This document shows positions 45,842-59,400 of a DNA stretch of 64,000 nucleotides, piece by piece (the first letter of the stretch is position 1; the number at the start of each line of letters is the position of its first letter). The DNA is from Rhodamnia argentea (Eukaryota; Streptophyta; Magnoliopsida; Myrtales; Myrtaceae), in the NCBI RefSeq assembly GCF_020921035.1, contig NC_063155.1, positions 17,813,311-17,877,310 of the forward strand. The letters run 5' to 3'. The position numbers and the translations under genes are program-made. The notes beneath the pieces are model-generated. The model saw only the letters and a list, made by a program, of their open reading frames with translations, did not search any database and had not been told where the DNA came from.

Positions 45842-48800
45842 ATGCAGACTCTACCTCCCTCTCTGAAAGAGAAATTTCAGGATAGATCTTCTCAACCTAT
45901 GTTGTCATCTCTTTCAACAAAGGCTGGTCCATCGAAAATGAGTGAGGTAAGTCTCGATCAACCGTCGTGCTAGGTTATTGACCGTGTATTTTGTGCTTCA
46001 ACTACAAAAAATGGACTTTTAATTTACAACATAAAAAGTCAAAAGTGATGCATGATGAAAGATAATAATTCCAATTCTCTCTAGGGTTCTTGTTTGATTT
46101 ATATTAAGTTTAAGAGTTGAATTGCTACAAGTGATCCATCATCTAGATCTGCACATAGATCCGACAAAGTTGATATAGATTAGAACATCTATCATGTCAA
46201 AATCTATTTTTCGTGTGCAAGTGGTTGCAGATCTAATTGTTTATACACTTGGCGAAACTAACAAATAATTGTCGGTTGAATTTTACCATGTATAAAATGT
46301 CCAAATGTCCTTAAATATTTTGTCGACAAACAACTATTTACATATATTTTCATTTAAATATAAATGTCGAGTCAACAATAGAGCAGTGGCTTCTTGTATC
46401 CAGATATTTTTATGAGTATACAGAATTATATATTATTGAGTAGAAGAATAGGATTTTTGAGGATTACAAAATTGAAATTGCCAATTGATTTTTCTAAAAT
46501 AAATTTGAAGAATAGATAATAATGTTTTAGGGTTAAAGATTTGGATGCATTGCTTTTTTCATAGATCGATTCCTGAATCGTTATATTGTTGGACAACAAA
46601 ACTACTGGCAGTTGTTTAAAATAGAAAAACCGTTGTTGGGTTAAAAGTTTGGATGCATTGCTTTTTTCATAGATCGATTCCTGAATCGTTATATTGTTGG
46701 ACAACAAAACTACTGGCAATTATTTAAAATGGAAAAACCGTTATTAGCTTTTGTAAGTAATCGGACCGTTAATGCTATTATGAATACCGAACCCAACAAA
46801 ACTAACGAAAATTTTTTAAAATGGAAAAATCGTTATTAGCTTGTGTAAGTAATCAGACGGTTAATGCTATTATGGATACCGAACTACTTTACTTTGATTA
46901 GTATTCTTACTATCCAGAATAAGTTGATAAGCTATTAATGTCGTAGTGGAGACCCATGAACTGATTGAGAACTTGCACATTCTTTAAGATCAATAATAAA
47001 GAAAGTCAACCATCATTCGACAACATAGAATAATGAGTAGCTAAGGTATAACTATTTAGAGGATGAACAACTTTTCCAAATCGAACAAAAGAAGAAGGCG
47101 ATAGCCCCTTACATACAAAGTGAAACGAGTTTCCCTCTCTGAACTATTATGCTTTACAATATGTCTAGATGTTATAGGCTCTTTGTTTTGCTAACCAGTC
47201 AATGTTCTTTCTCTCAAACCGTAGAGGTTTGGTGGAATTATTTTGGACAAAAGCATGCGTTCCACATGATTAATTTGCTGTTCTTTTTTTCAGAATGTAG
47301 TACCATGTTTTTCTACTCATCTAGTCCTTTATCATTTTCATCGCATCTCGAGTTTGATGCCTTGATAGGAGGAGCGGGCTCTTAAACTTCATCGAATGTG
47401 GTTGGTCTAGTTGTTTTTATTTTACTATTGACATTCTCAAGCATGAGTTGGTTAACATCTTAATAATAGTTTCTCAAATGTTTCATTATTTTGGTATACT
47501 GAATATAGTTGAAGATCGTGTTTCGTGGTTCCCGTTTTGAACCAGTTGGCCGCATTTGATGATGGATATAATCATATATGCTTATTTATTATCCTTACTC
47601 ATGTCTTGTCCTTCTCTGTCTCTCTCATCCTTGTAGGCCAATAGATTACTCTCTACCCCAGACAACGCTCCTATTTCAATGGAATTGAATGAACCGTGTG
47701 ATTCCAAGAAGTTGGACATTCCTAATCCAGAAGGACAGCGTTATCAATTGTACACATCACTTAGGGAACTAGTCACTGTAAGTTAACTTTTTATCACGTT
47801 TTTAAGATATAGATAGTCCATGTGAGTTTTATATTGTCCCCTGAAACTTTGTGAGGTAGACCAATAAACTGAGTTTTACCACTAAATAGCATGGTTAACA
47901 TATCTAAGAATGATACTCAATGTAATCTAAGTTTACATGTAGTTAAGTTTATTTGGATACTAGTCGATGTAATTGTTCTGTGAAATTTCATGAGATTGAC
48001 CTTGACATGATGCCATTTTACAATTGTAGAGTCTGGATTTTCCCAATTCACTTTTATGATATTCAACACTTAGTTTTCGAATGCCGATATCTTCACGAAA
48101 ATATTGATATTACACATGAGATGAATAATCCACAAAATATAATGCAAGCCACTCAAAGTTTCTTCATCTTGATTCTTGAAACATATTTGATAGGCTTGAT
48201 GTAGTTATTAAGTACACACCTAAACTTCATTTGGAAGAAGTTACAGCTACACAAGTTATGTATGAAAAGAATACCTATATTCCTAATTCTTTGACTTTAA
48301 CAATAGTTCAGAATAGTCCTCAGATATACTAACCTTGATAATTTGTGATTGCAGAAAGTTGTTTCTCAATTAAGAAACAGTATTTCAGATGAGTTGCTCA
48401 ACCAGGATCCAATATCGTCTCAATTACCTCAAAACAATGATGAGACAACTAAGGTAATATTATTCAATGATTTGTTTGTACACTGTTCACATATGCATTC
48501 TGGAAGATCTGAACAAACATTTCTTGAGTTAAAATATCAGGCGATCCATAGTCAACATTTCATCTTTTATTCATATTATGCGCACTTTTTATTAGTAAGA
48601 ACTTGTAACCAATGCTCACAACAAATGACAAATGATCAAATCCTATGCACAGACGAATCCATCTTCATCAGCAGAAGTCAAATCCAGGGCCAAAACAACA
48701 CTTGTAGGGGAAGAGACAGTATCTTTCTTACTACCCCCGGACTGTCCAATTGGCACAGGCTTGGAAAAGGTGGCTTCTCGAATTTCTTCTCTATTTTGGC

Positions 48801-49832
48801 GTCGAATGCATATGAATATCCCAATCTGTTTATCTAATTGACTAATTGTTTTCATCTTTATGATGTGATTATTGATTATTGATTGCAGAACATCCAGCAT
48901 CAACCTTTATTTGAAGAGAGGCTTCAAGGGTGGCATATTGCATGCAGACGACGGGCAAATGGAAAATTAGACATGGTAATTGAATATTAAAAAAACTATA
49001 TTGTTCCTGCTTTCCTTAAGTGATCAACGATTAAAAAGAAGTAATGTAGACTCGACTAATTTGGTTTCTGTAAACATTGCAAGGATATGAAATGGATTAT
49101 TTAGTGATGTATGTTAGCCGAACGGATTAATAAAAATATTAGTTTTACGTTATCACCTGATTATTATTGAGTGAACCGAAATTTTTTCACAACCGTTGAT
49201 GAGTAATAGCTTTGCACATGACTATGTTGAAATATTCCGGTGGTAATTGAAGATAACCGAAAGCCATTATCTCTGCAGAGCTATCGCCATGGACAGTCAA
49301 GAAGGATGTTTCGCTCAACTGTCGAGGTCGTCGAGTTCATAATGGAGGCATTGATTACCAAGGAGACACGAGGGAGTGGTTCTCTACAGGTAAGTTATAA
49401 AAACCCAAAATAAGTCAAATCAGAATTAAAGTAATTTTTACTTAATGCTTAGGGTCTGACTTCATATGTGTGACAATTTAGGAGCAAGACCCTGCTACTG
49501 CAATGAAAGGCTCATTGAACAGAAAGATGGCTTCTAGTAAGAAAGAAAAAATTCATCCATCCAAGACATTGAAGATCTCTATTGCAGAGAAGATCGTTGT
49601 TGAACGTTTTTTGTCGGAATCGCACAACAACCTCAACAAAATCTGCGGTAGCAGATGGGTGGCACCAGGTTTTTCCTTTTGAAGCAAATGTTACACCTTA
49701 AATAGAAACATGAGCTCCTTATATCTAATTAATTATTCGATTGTCTTTATAGGACGTGAAGAATGGGAGACATATTTGAAGCCCAGCAGTGAGACTGAGG
49801 ATGATGCATCTGGTGATGAAGAGACTCAGTGA
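45842..49832 (+). CDS. Methyl-CpG-binding-domain-like protein
   Basis: Eight coding exons, all phases consistent: 45842-45946, 47637-47777, 48355-48453, 48653-48769, 48889-48975, 49279-49389, 49482-49647, 49753-49832, giving 301 residues. The putative MBD spans exons 5-6: LQGWHIACRRRANGKLDM then SYRHGQSRRMFRSTVEVVEF. It has the W, the basic strand, the tyrosine and the R/F-R-S positions usual in plant MBDs. The N terminus is Ser/Pro-rich. The C terminus has a basic SKKEK stretch, a helical AEKIVVERFL segment and an acidic end (ETEDDASGDEETQ). Its probable role is binding methylated DNA or chromatin in the nucleus, but plant MBDs vary and not all bind methyl-CpG. The ATG at 45842 opens the longest in-frame exon 1; ATGs at 45899 and 45938 are alternatives. 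Locus A is its truncated tandem copy. Confidence 0.72.
46529..46885. repeat. Tandem repeats in intron 1 of the MBD-like gene
   Basis: A unit of about 105 bp is repeated in tandem (46529-46633 and 46634-46739), with the shared core GGATGCATTGCTTTTTTCAT. A second pair follows (about 46730-46790 and 46815-46880), sharing GTTAATGCTATTATG and AAAACCGTTATTAGCTT-type sequence. Confidence 0.85.
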
Positions 49833-51115
49833 AAGAATTGGACAACCAGCTCAAGCATCCTCAGCTGAAGACAAGAGCTTCAAGTGACATCAACGGGTTC
49901 AGGTGTTTCTTCTCTTAAATCTGATTTGATCCCGTCTTTGATATCGGTGAAAGCAAACTGAGTTTATGTACATTTCATTTCATCAAAGTTGTCGGGTGAT
50001 GTCTGTTTTCTGAAACTTCCGTTGTTCGTACTACGAAACATCAAGCATTGTTTGTCAGCCGGGAATGGACTCGAGCCTTTATTTTCATTCCTTTTGTTGT
50101 TGGCAACTTTTCATAATGATCGAGAACAAATATCAGGCACTGAAATTTTTCTTGAGGTTGTTTTTTCAATCAATGCAGGAGGAGGTGAGCCTAACTAAGT
50201 GGATTTCTGTGATTTAATTATGGTTTACTGATGGATGAATAATTTTGATATGACAAGACAACCACAGAATCAAGAATGCGACAGGGCATTTATCTCCTAT
50301 TTTTGCTCCTTTTTTGGCAAGTTTCGGACCATAAGAATTTATATTTTTCCCCTGCTCAGGGTGAATTTCTACCGTGCGTATAATTATAAAAGCATTTAAT
50401 TTCAATTTGTTTTCGGATGTGGTATGAACGTTATTTACCATTTACATTATTATTCCTGTTCCTTTTGTTTTGTTCTAGTTATCTTAGTTCGGCAAACCAA
50501 ACTGAGCCGCACTAAACATGGCACGGCTTTTGAAAGTTAGACAAAAAGGGGTCTTACCTTAAACTCGAATTACAGTAAAACCCGTTTTAAGAAGTGGTTT
50601 AAACCAAAATAGTCGATTAGGATAATCCTTTGTTTTTTCGCCCTATAAGTAATTAATAAATTTATTGGTCAAACTAGCACTTAATCATTATTTAATTCAA
50701 GACTGGCAGCTTGTGGGGGAACCACATCCAACCACTGCGAGTTCCGTCCTATCACCGTTACACTAAAAATCAACACTTAGTCGATCAACTCAAGCAAGTC
50801 AATTCAACAACTAACTACGATGAGGCTGGATCTAATAAAATGTTTGGATTAAAGCAAAATGGTTTCTGCCAGTCAAATTTAGGGTTTTTAATCAGCAGCG
50901 GTCGTGCTACCCTTATTTGCAATTAGGCAATTAGGTCAAATATCGCGAATAACAGCTTAATTATCTATCTTTTTACGTCGGGTGATAAGTGCCCGTACTT
51001 CCCACGGCGAGTGATTTGGACTCTTTCACGCACTAAATAGAAGTAAACTATCTGACTCCAAGATTATAGATTCGTGCTTCGTCGGAGAGAGGAAAGTTAG
51101 GGTTCCGGTGAGCGC
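49833..51115. other. 3' flank of the MBD-like gene
   Basis: 49833-50820 is homologous to 42470-43200 downstream of locus A. No further gene was seen. Confidence 0.5.
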
Positions 51116-51385
51116 TCAAAGCATGGCTTGCAGAGCTGAGGAGGCCGGTACAGATTTGGCGAAGCCATCCACGAGGACTCCAGCTGAATTTTGACATATG
51201 CAAGCTACCGCACCTTCCATGGCGCCTTCTGCAAGAGACCCATCAATATTGACCTTTAAAGCTCCTTCCTTTGGGGGTTTCCAACTTTGAAGCGAGGTAG
51301 GTTCTCCCCGGTACGATTGGGTTTTCTTTCCCCCTCCCGATGAGTTTTTAGACTTACTCTGTAATGAAGTCCCCTCTTCTATCAA
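51116..51385 (-). pseudogene. LINE-type RNase H (RVT_3) fragment
   Basis: An open frame of about 90 codons contains SWKPPKEGALKVNIDGSLAE, AVACICQNSAGVLVDGFAK and SALQAML. This is the start of the RNase H domain found at the C terminus of plant non-LTR retrotransposons (W.PP..G..K.N.DG). The reverse transcriptase and the rest of the domain are missing. Confidence 0.75.
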
Positions 51386-51852
51386 ATGGTCTCATCTGGC
51401 TCGAGGCCCTACCCGATCAAATTAACAAATACGTGAATGATGCACAAAAGAAGTTGTCATGTCATGTAGTTCTCTTAAGAGAAACACACTGATTATTGCG
51501 AATGACTAATAAGACGTATCCGGAATTCAGTGTAATCAAACATTACTTCTGCTTAAGAAGCATAATCTTAATACAAATTATCCTATCACGTTGTATTAGT
51601 CTCTGTAAAGGAACAGGTGTAAGTATGAAATAAATCCAAACAGTAGACTACTTTTTTCAAGAAATGCGTAGGCTAAAGAACTTAGACCCAACTCGAACGA
51701 GTCGTAACTTTTCCAATTATGTTAATCAGCTCACGTAACTTGGGTATCGATTCTAAACAGGCCGTTCGGTTCCACAATGCGCTGGTCCCTTTGAGGGTCT
51801 TGCACGTGGAACACTTGTCCAACTTGCCCCCTGGACGGGGATTGTGGCCTTG
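51386..51852. other. Gene-free spacer
   Basis: Nothing was recognised between the LINE fragment and the hAT-like element. Confidence 0.35.
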
Positions 51853-52476
51853 TAGAGGTGTCTAATATGGGTTAGAAACCCATTTTTTAACTCGTTTTCA
51901 GTGAGCCAGGTTGTAAACGGGTCATTGATAATTCTACAAATGGGTGAAAATGGGTTTAAGATATTTGAGCCTAACTTTATGTAGGTTGAATATGGATTTG
52001 CACAAGAGTGACAAGACCCATATTGACAACCCACTTAGTTTATCACCTTCAACCCATACAGACAGACAACACACTTAGTTTATCACCTTCGACGCTCGCG
52101 CTTGGGCATCTGCAGCTCGTGTAGGCTGCACCGAAACGAGCCGGGATGCATCGTCGGTGAGCACATGCAGGTCCTCTGTGGCGGTGGCTTCTGGTCTCAA
52201 CTTGACGAACTGGCTGCTGTTGTGCCCCGAAACAGAGATTGACTGGCTCGGCAAAGTCGGATGGTCGAGGGTGAAGCGAATAGAGGGAGAGGGCTGCGTA
52301 AGTGAGTGGAGGTTGACATGCGTCGGGGAGTTGGATCTGTGGAAGAAAGAGGTGGCGGTGGCAGCGGAGGCGCGAGATGCGAAGGTGCAGGATGAGGGGA
52401 CGGTAGAGTGTTGGGGTGTGATTCATACTTCCTTGCGACAGGAAAGCACGTGGATCCTGCTCATAAATAATTATTG

Positions 52477-52522
<46 letters not shown>

Positions 52523-53375
52523 TTTCGCTTGTAATTGAGCAATGTAACGAGAGGTGTAATGTGCTAATTGTAGTGGAATTCTCTACTGAACGTAACCTTA
52601 ATTTAAGAGTGAATCAGGATAAAATCTCGAGTATTGATTTCTCCTTCTCACTCGTTTTAGTTCGCTGTGATTGTGCACCGATCCTAACACGAAAGACGGC
52701 GATGCGTGGAAGTAGCCAAAGGTGGAGAGGGAGCGGAGCACCGGCCAGGGGGAGGTCCTTTTTCTAGGGGTCGATGCCATTTTTATATTGCAGTAGAGAG
52801 AGAAAGTAGAGGTTTTTTTCATTTTTAAAGAGAGACAAAGTTATTGGCTTGGCTGTGACTTATGGGAAGAAGATGAATTTTTTTAAATTCTTTTCCATTT
52901 CTCGGGAAATTAGATTTTAATTTGCATTCTATTTTTCGTTTATTAATTTTTATGTTTTATATTAGCTTATTGAAAAAGTATGCGCAGCTATTCTCTGTTG
53001 AAACATACTTAAGTGGCAGTAATATCCAATTTCCATTATTTTTTAGCTCGATTTGTAAACTATCTAAACATTACAAAATATAAAATATAAAAAATCAGAA
53101 TTTTTAAAAATTATAAAAATTGTCCACAATGTTTTAGCAATATATAATTTTTTAAATATTCATAAGAACCAAGTTTTCTAAAATGGATTTAATATTGAAG
53201 TGTTCTTTCAATATGGGTCGGGTATGGGTTGGGTGCAGGTCAAGTCGGGTATGGGTCATTGAATTTACATTGCATGAAAATGGGTCAAAACGGGTTAAAA
53301 GGGCCAATATGAGTCAGACTATATTGAACCCGACCCAAAACCGACCCGACCCGACCCATCTATTTGACACCTCTA
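51853..53375. mobile_element. hAT-like TIR element (1.5 kb)
   Basis: Begins TAGAGGTGTCTAATATGGGT and ends GACCCATCTATTTGACACCTCTA-type sequence, the inverted counterpart. A 7-bp direct repeat GGCCTTG flanks it (51846-51852 and 53376-53382). The ends are rich in ATGGGTC/GACCC. A second family member is at 59787-60313. An interior (TA)n microsatellite lies at 52479-52518. Open frames of about 125 codons near 52049-52534 show no recognisable transposase. Confidence 0.78.
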
Positions 53376-53555
53376 GGCCTTGGCAAGTTATCCATCGGCA
53401 TTTGTGATCGATAAGGGGTATATCCTTGATTCAACGAGACTGATATACCGATATTTATTGAATATAATAGTGCGACTACCCCCGTTTGATGCAGCATTAC
53501 GTTTTGGATGGATCTCGCATATGGGCAATATTATTAGCCTTAGGTTCTCACCATT
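53376..53555. other. Spacer, possibly part of the adjacent retroelement
   Basis: A short open frame on the plus strand (from 53380) has no recognised domain. Confidence 0.3.
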
Positions 53556-54250
53556 CTACAGCAGTACGTACTGATTTGCTGCTCCGATGTTATTTGTATT
53601 TGTGTCATTTCGGCCTTGACTATTTTGATTGGTGGTGTTAGAAAGGCCAATTAACTCACTATAAGCTTGATTCTGGCCATCAACAACTTTCGGCCCCTGA
53701 AGTATTCTTACCGCTTGTTGCAGCGCTATTTGGCCCAAACTTCCGCCAATAGTTAATCGAGTAGAAGGGGTTAAAGGAGCATACCTCATAGCCACTTGAT
53801 TCCCCAGGACAAGAAGCGGCTGACTTGACGGCCCCGATCTCGAAGTGAGTTCGGCCACCACTTTAGTGATCATAGGCTTGATCACTTCCGCAATGTAATT
53901 CACAATATGATTAGCCAAATGATTCTGATGCTCCTAAAAAATCCTTCTCATAGTGCCACCATGACCGAATCAAGGGCCAACATCCTTCTCTTTTCGTCGG
54001 TACGCGAAATGTCCACGTGATTTCCACCTTGACCATCATCTTCTGCTATATTAGTATTTGATGACTCTGACCAAGGAAGCCTCTCGTTGCCTCGGTGAGG
54101 AGACTGATTTTCCTCACTTGAGGCGTCACGAGACTCCTGACTCCTTGTTCTCGCCACTGGCATTTCCTCAAATCGAACCACAATGGTGTCACCGGGCGTG
54201 CCAAAAAAATGTTTCGCCGAAAATGTCACCAACAAAAGATCTTTCACCAA
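53556..54250 (-). pseudogene. LTR-retrotransposon gag N-terminal fragment with leader
   Basis: Minus-strand frames encode MPVARTRSQESRDASSEEN and, further along, MANHIVNYIAEVIKPMITKV. They are preceded on that strand by TTTGGCACGCCCGGTG, which resembles the leader next to the LTR in plant Ty3 elements. The rest of the polyprotein is absent and the frame is broken near 53920-53950. This is weaker than the other mobile-element calls. Confidence 0.5.
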
Positions 54251-55018
54251 AGGTTGTGGTCTTTGAGTTTTGGAATGAATAGAATTTTGTGTTGATTCGA
54301 ATAGGAAGTCTCAACAAATCACAAAAGCATATGCTTCGTTGGAGTTTATTCGACAACAAAGCACAAAAATAATTTGCTGGAATTTAATCGATGACAAAGT
54401 GAGATGATAGAGAGATACAACTCCGAAATTTAATCAACAACGAAGTATTGAAAACTACAATTAAAGTGTGGGAATTGAAAGGTATGGGAATGTAAAGTTG
54501 CAGCAAAGATCAATCGTGAAAGGAAAAATAGAGAAATAAAGAATGTTGAGTTATGTCATTGATTGAAGGTGCCTTACAAAGAGCACCCTTGAGATATTTA
54601 CAACCCTTACAAGTGGCAGTTACACATAGTGGTTACCAAGTTAGAAAGAACAAATAACTCACTTTCAGTGGTTTCCCGAAGTTACTGCACAAACGGATAA
54701 GATATAACCAATCAACGGTTATCTTCAAATAACTCCCTTTTAGTGTTTGCCAAAAGTTACTTCATAAACAGATAAGACATCAACGAACAACGGTTATCTT
54801 TGTGTCGATTGCTCACTATCGATACCGATGACACTACAAGAAACTTCAAGACTCTTGTTGGTAAGTTCACATTGTGTTGTCGATAATTTCATTCGTGAGT
54901 TACTGATTGCCTTCAAGTTGTTGATAACTCTATTCCTTATTGACCAAACACTTTCTTATCAGCTTAGTATGATACTTGCCGATAACAATAAAAAGTTAAT
55001 CATTTTTGGGAAGTCAAC
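54240..55018 (-). mobile_element. Probable LTR on the minus strand next to the gag fragment
   Basis: On the minus strand it starts TGTTGACTTCCCAAAAATG and runs up to the gag leader at about 54240, which fits an LTR of about 780 bp. No second LTR was seen in the window. Confidence 0.45.
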
Positions 55019-56489
55019 ACATATTTTCTAAAAAGTAGGGTCCTATCGGCCATTTGATGACTTTCTTTCTTTTTTTTTTTTTTGGGGGGGGAGGGGGATG
55101 TTTTAATTACATATTTCAATTTCTTCTAACTCTCCTTTCATGCACAATCTAAGGCCTAATTTCCTAAAACTCTCAACTTTAGGATCAATCCTAAAGTTGT
55201 TTCGAACTTTTTTCGTCTAAAAAAAGATACATCAATTTCACTCTAGTCCAAATCTACCCACGCATCCAAAAGGAAAAAAAAAAAAAGTCATTGATTTCTT
55301 CAAAAGTATCAATATTGTGACATTTACCCGTTCAATATCAAAACTCGCGTCTTTATCAACATCCTCACCTTTGTATAGAACAACAGTAGCATCTTGATGT
55401 TAATAATCTTGAAGAAACCAATGGTGATGTTTGGTCAAAGTGTTAATGAGGAAAAATTTGAGACTAGAGTAAACCTTGGTGATTTTTTTAGAAAAAACAA
55501 AGTTAGGGGCAAATTGAGGTTTATTTTTATAAAAAAAAAAATAGACCCTACTTACTTTTCTACATGAATTACGAGAAATCAACTTGCAAAAATGCTATTT
55601 CTGCGAAGTAAAAATAAAGAAGATATTAGCCTAACGATCTGACAATACTATAGTTATGTATAACCACATATCTCCCATTCAATTAGTATTTTATGCAAAA
55701 CATGCGGTGATAGCGTGTAAATCTATGGTTAAAATTATACCGTCCCTAACAGTATTGTTAGTGAAGCATTTTCCCAAAAATAATGGAGCATTAGGAAGTC
55801 AACCATCCATGTTGGATCTTTGAACAATAGATGCAGTGGATGATTTAAAAAATGTGCAGTTGTCGCGTTGACTATACAAATGAATGTAATTAGATTGTGC
55901 AAAAGATCTAACTTGAACTTTAAATGTTTTACTTTTTTTGTAGATCAATGCGATCCCATCCATTTTGCTTATATATACGCATACTGATCTAACGCGTCTA
56001 TTAAAAAAATTTGCATCCATTGCACATATATATAATAAATGCATATTGAACAGTTGCATTTATTCAAGAAATCTGTAGAGAAAACTGTACAATTCTATGG
56101 AATCATTGCCCATTCTATTAAAAATGAAGATATAATAATGAAAGAAAATAAGGGTTTCGGAGAGATTTGAACTAAGCATCTTTTGCTATGATACAATGAA
56201 ATATTTTATGGACGACGCCGATTGATTACACGAAAGTGTATTCAATGTTTAAATGTTCTAATAGAAACTGAAACATTATTGCATGTGCTCTTTGGCTCCA
56301 AACGTGGTAACACTTCTAATCAAGTAGAGGACCACTCTGAAGCAACCACTCCCACTTGGAAGTACGTTCAATGAATTATCTCCTGACTACGCAAAATATA
56401 TCTCTCCAGTCCAGCCGCCAAATTCAACTACCAAAAATTTTGCATACATACATACATACATACATATATACATACAAAGTGGCTACTAG
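55019..56489. other. Spacer and promoter region of the P450 pseudogene
   Basis: No gene. The segment 55790-55990 resembles 63580-63780 at the end of the window, so the flank upstream of this P450 occurs twice. A CATA tetranucleotide run lies at about 56440-56470. Confidence 0.45.
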
Positions 56490-59400
56490 ATGGGGCACTT
56501 GATTTCATATCCCCCAATACGAACTTTGAGAATTAGCCATGGATTTTATGGGTTGAGCATCTTGGCGTTGCTTCTTTCCTCAATCCTTACCAAAATGCTT
56601 CACAAGTTATGGTGGAAACCAAATGGGACGGCAATGGCTTCACGAGGCATCAAAGGCCCTCCCTACAAGTTCATCCATGGCTGCACCAAGGAAATATCCA
56701 AGTTGAAGAGGGATGTCATAATGAAGATGAACAAGCCCATAACCAATGTTTCTCATGAAATTTTCCCCTTCGTTGAGCCTCACCTCCACAAGTGGAAGGA
56801 AACATATGGTAACTTAGGGTTTTGTGTTGAGAATACTTTTAGATTATATATAGTATAGCAAATGGATATCTACTCAACGTCAAGCTCAAATAGTTTTTAA
56901 AAAGTGATATATATTTGCTTTCCCCTTCTGACTAACTAGACTTGTTGTACATTTAGGCTCCGTTTATTCTGCAGAAAATGCGACTCTTTCGGAAAATATT
57001 TTTCGAACAGTTTTTTTTTAGGAAAATGACAATATTTTCTGGTGTTTGGCTAAACTATGAAAAATCGAACTTTTAATTATTTATTTTTGTCTCTTTTTCT
57101 TTTTGATTTTTTTTTCTTTTCTTCTTTTCTTCTTTTCTTTTTTCTTTTCTCCTTCCTCCTTCCTCCGGACCGCCATTCCTTCTTCCTCTGGCCGCCGCTC
57201 CATCCTGCTTCCTCCGGCCACCTTGCAATGGCCATGACTCGGCCCAACAATCTCAGGCTCACCCGAGGCCAGAGCAAGCCACGAACTCACAAATCCAAGT
57301 GAGCTCGAGCTCGGGGCTCGCCCGGATTTGGCAAGCTCGTGGCTTGCCAGCCTCGAGCAAGGAGATTGCTGGGACCGGCCATCGCAAGGCAGCCGGAGGA
57401 AGAAGGAGAGGCAGCTTGAAGGAAGGAGGAAGAAGGCAGAAGGAGAAAAGAAAAGAAAAACAATAAACAATAAAAAGAAAATATAAAATATAAAGTATAA
57501 GATTTTTGAATTTTTTAAAAATGAAAAATAATGAAAACAAAGTAAAAATAATTATAAACAAAAGACGTGTGAAAATGATGAGGATAGAAAGATGAGGAAA
57601 ATGATTTCCACTTCTTAGAAGAGGAAATCATTTTCCTCAGTTTTAAAAGGAAATTTTCCGTTGATCAGAAAATATTTTCTTTAACCACATATTTTCCCCC
57701 CTCCAAACACCAGAAATTGAGAAAAATGTTAACCTTTTCCATAAAACAAATGGAGCATTAATTTTTCAAGCTCTTGCTAACACCATACCTTCATTCGTGT
57801 GTGCAATTCATTCTTTTCCTTTTCTTCATGCTTTGTAGGAGGAATTTATCTGCACTTTGGTATGGTCCCCAAGCTCTACTATTTATCTCAGACACTGAGC
57901 TAGTCAAAGAGGTACTTAACAACAGAGACAAACATTTGTAAAGCCAGAATTCCCAGGAGACATCAAGGAGGTTCTAGGTGATGGGCTTGTGAGTACTGAA
58001 GGCCAAAAATGGGCACGGCAACGTAGATTGGCACATCTCGCCTTCCATGGCGAAAGCTTGAAGGTAAACTTTTATCGTGCTCCTTAGAAATCAAACGTCC
58101 GACATGACGTCCGGTTTGCCGTCAATATGTGTTCGGTTCATCGTGATTTCGTAATGTGGTAAATGATAGACATGATAGGAAAACTTGTTAAATCGTGTTA
58201 ACACATGAGTTAACCGTGTACAGTCCTGCTATATGCATAATAATTGTTGAGTACGTATGTTATAGGCCATGCCAGGGCTTAAAACATGCATGAGAACTGT
58301 TGCTGATTGTACCATAAATTGTGAATATGCGGGGGATGATTCCAGCAGAGGTAATAGTGTTCACATGCTGCTCAAGAGATGGCAGAATTTAGGAGCCAAA
58401 GAGGTTGAGTTGTTTGAAGAGCTTACTGCCATTCCGTCGGATGTGATTTTCAGGATAACGTTTGGAAGCAGTTACATTAAAGGGAGGAATATTTTCCAAA
58501 TATTGGGCGAGTTGACTATTATAGTATTGCGAAATCTTTGCAAATTAAGACTTCCCGGAATTAGGTAATTGTTTCTTTTTTTCTTTTTTCTTTTTTTGTG
58601 AACATTACGGTCATTATATTTCAATCAAGTTATTTTTCAGGTGAATAGAGCTTCAGTGCTAGTTTTGGCTTGGTTTAAACATTGATTCTTGTTTTTCATT
58701 CTGAAGAAAAATATGGAAAACAGGTGACGAAATCGAGTCCGAGAGGCTTCAGAAGGCGATTCGTAATGCTGTGTTAGAGAAAATCAAGAAGAGAAGATAG
58801 ATGAACATGAGACAAATGGACAATTAAGGGGATGACATTTTAGGGTTTCTTGTGAAGGCATATCATGATCAGGACGAGACCAAGCGAAGCATGATCGATG
58901 ATCTCGTCAACGAGTGCAAGACGTTCTATATCGCTGGGCAAAAATCGACAAATGCCTCACTTGGTCACTCTTCCTCCTTGCAATTCACAAAGATTGGCAA
59001 GAGGAGGCAAAAAAAGTGGCAACCGATGTATTTGGCAATGAAGATCCCAACCATGAAGGAATTATGAAACTCAAAACGGTTTGTAAATGTAGTTGTCTTT
59101 TGGATTTTACCAACAGTCCATATGCCTCATGTCCTTGTAAATCTGATTGTGTTTTCAGGTAAGGATGATCATTAACGAATCGCTCCGACTCTATCCTCCG
59201 GTCGTCGGCATCATTAGAAAAGTCGGAAGGCAAGTCAAATTGGGAAATCTAGTTCTCCCTCCGGACATCACCCTCCACGTACCGATCCTAAAGATTCACC
59301 ACGACCCTCGAATTTGGGACGATGAAGTGCGTCTCTTCAAGCCGGAGAGATTCCCGGAAGGGATCGCCAGAGCTACAAACAACAACAACGCCGCGTTCCT

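Noticed and set aside
57057-57470. Lysine/arginine- or phenylalanine-rich frames
   Set aside because: They come from the polypyrimidine/polypurine middle of a TIR element in a P450 intron.
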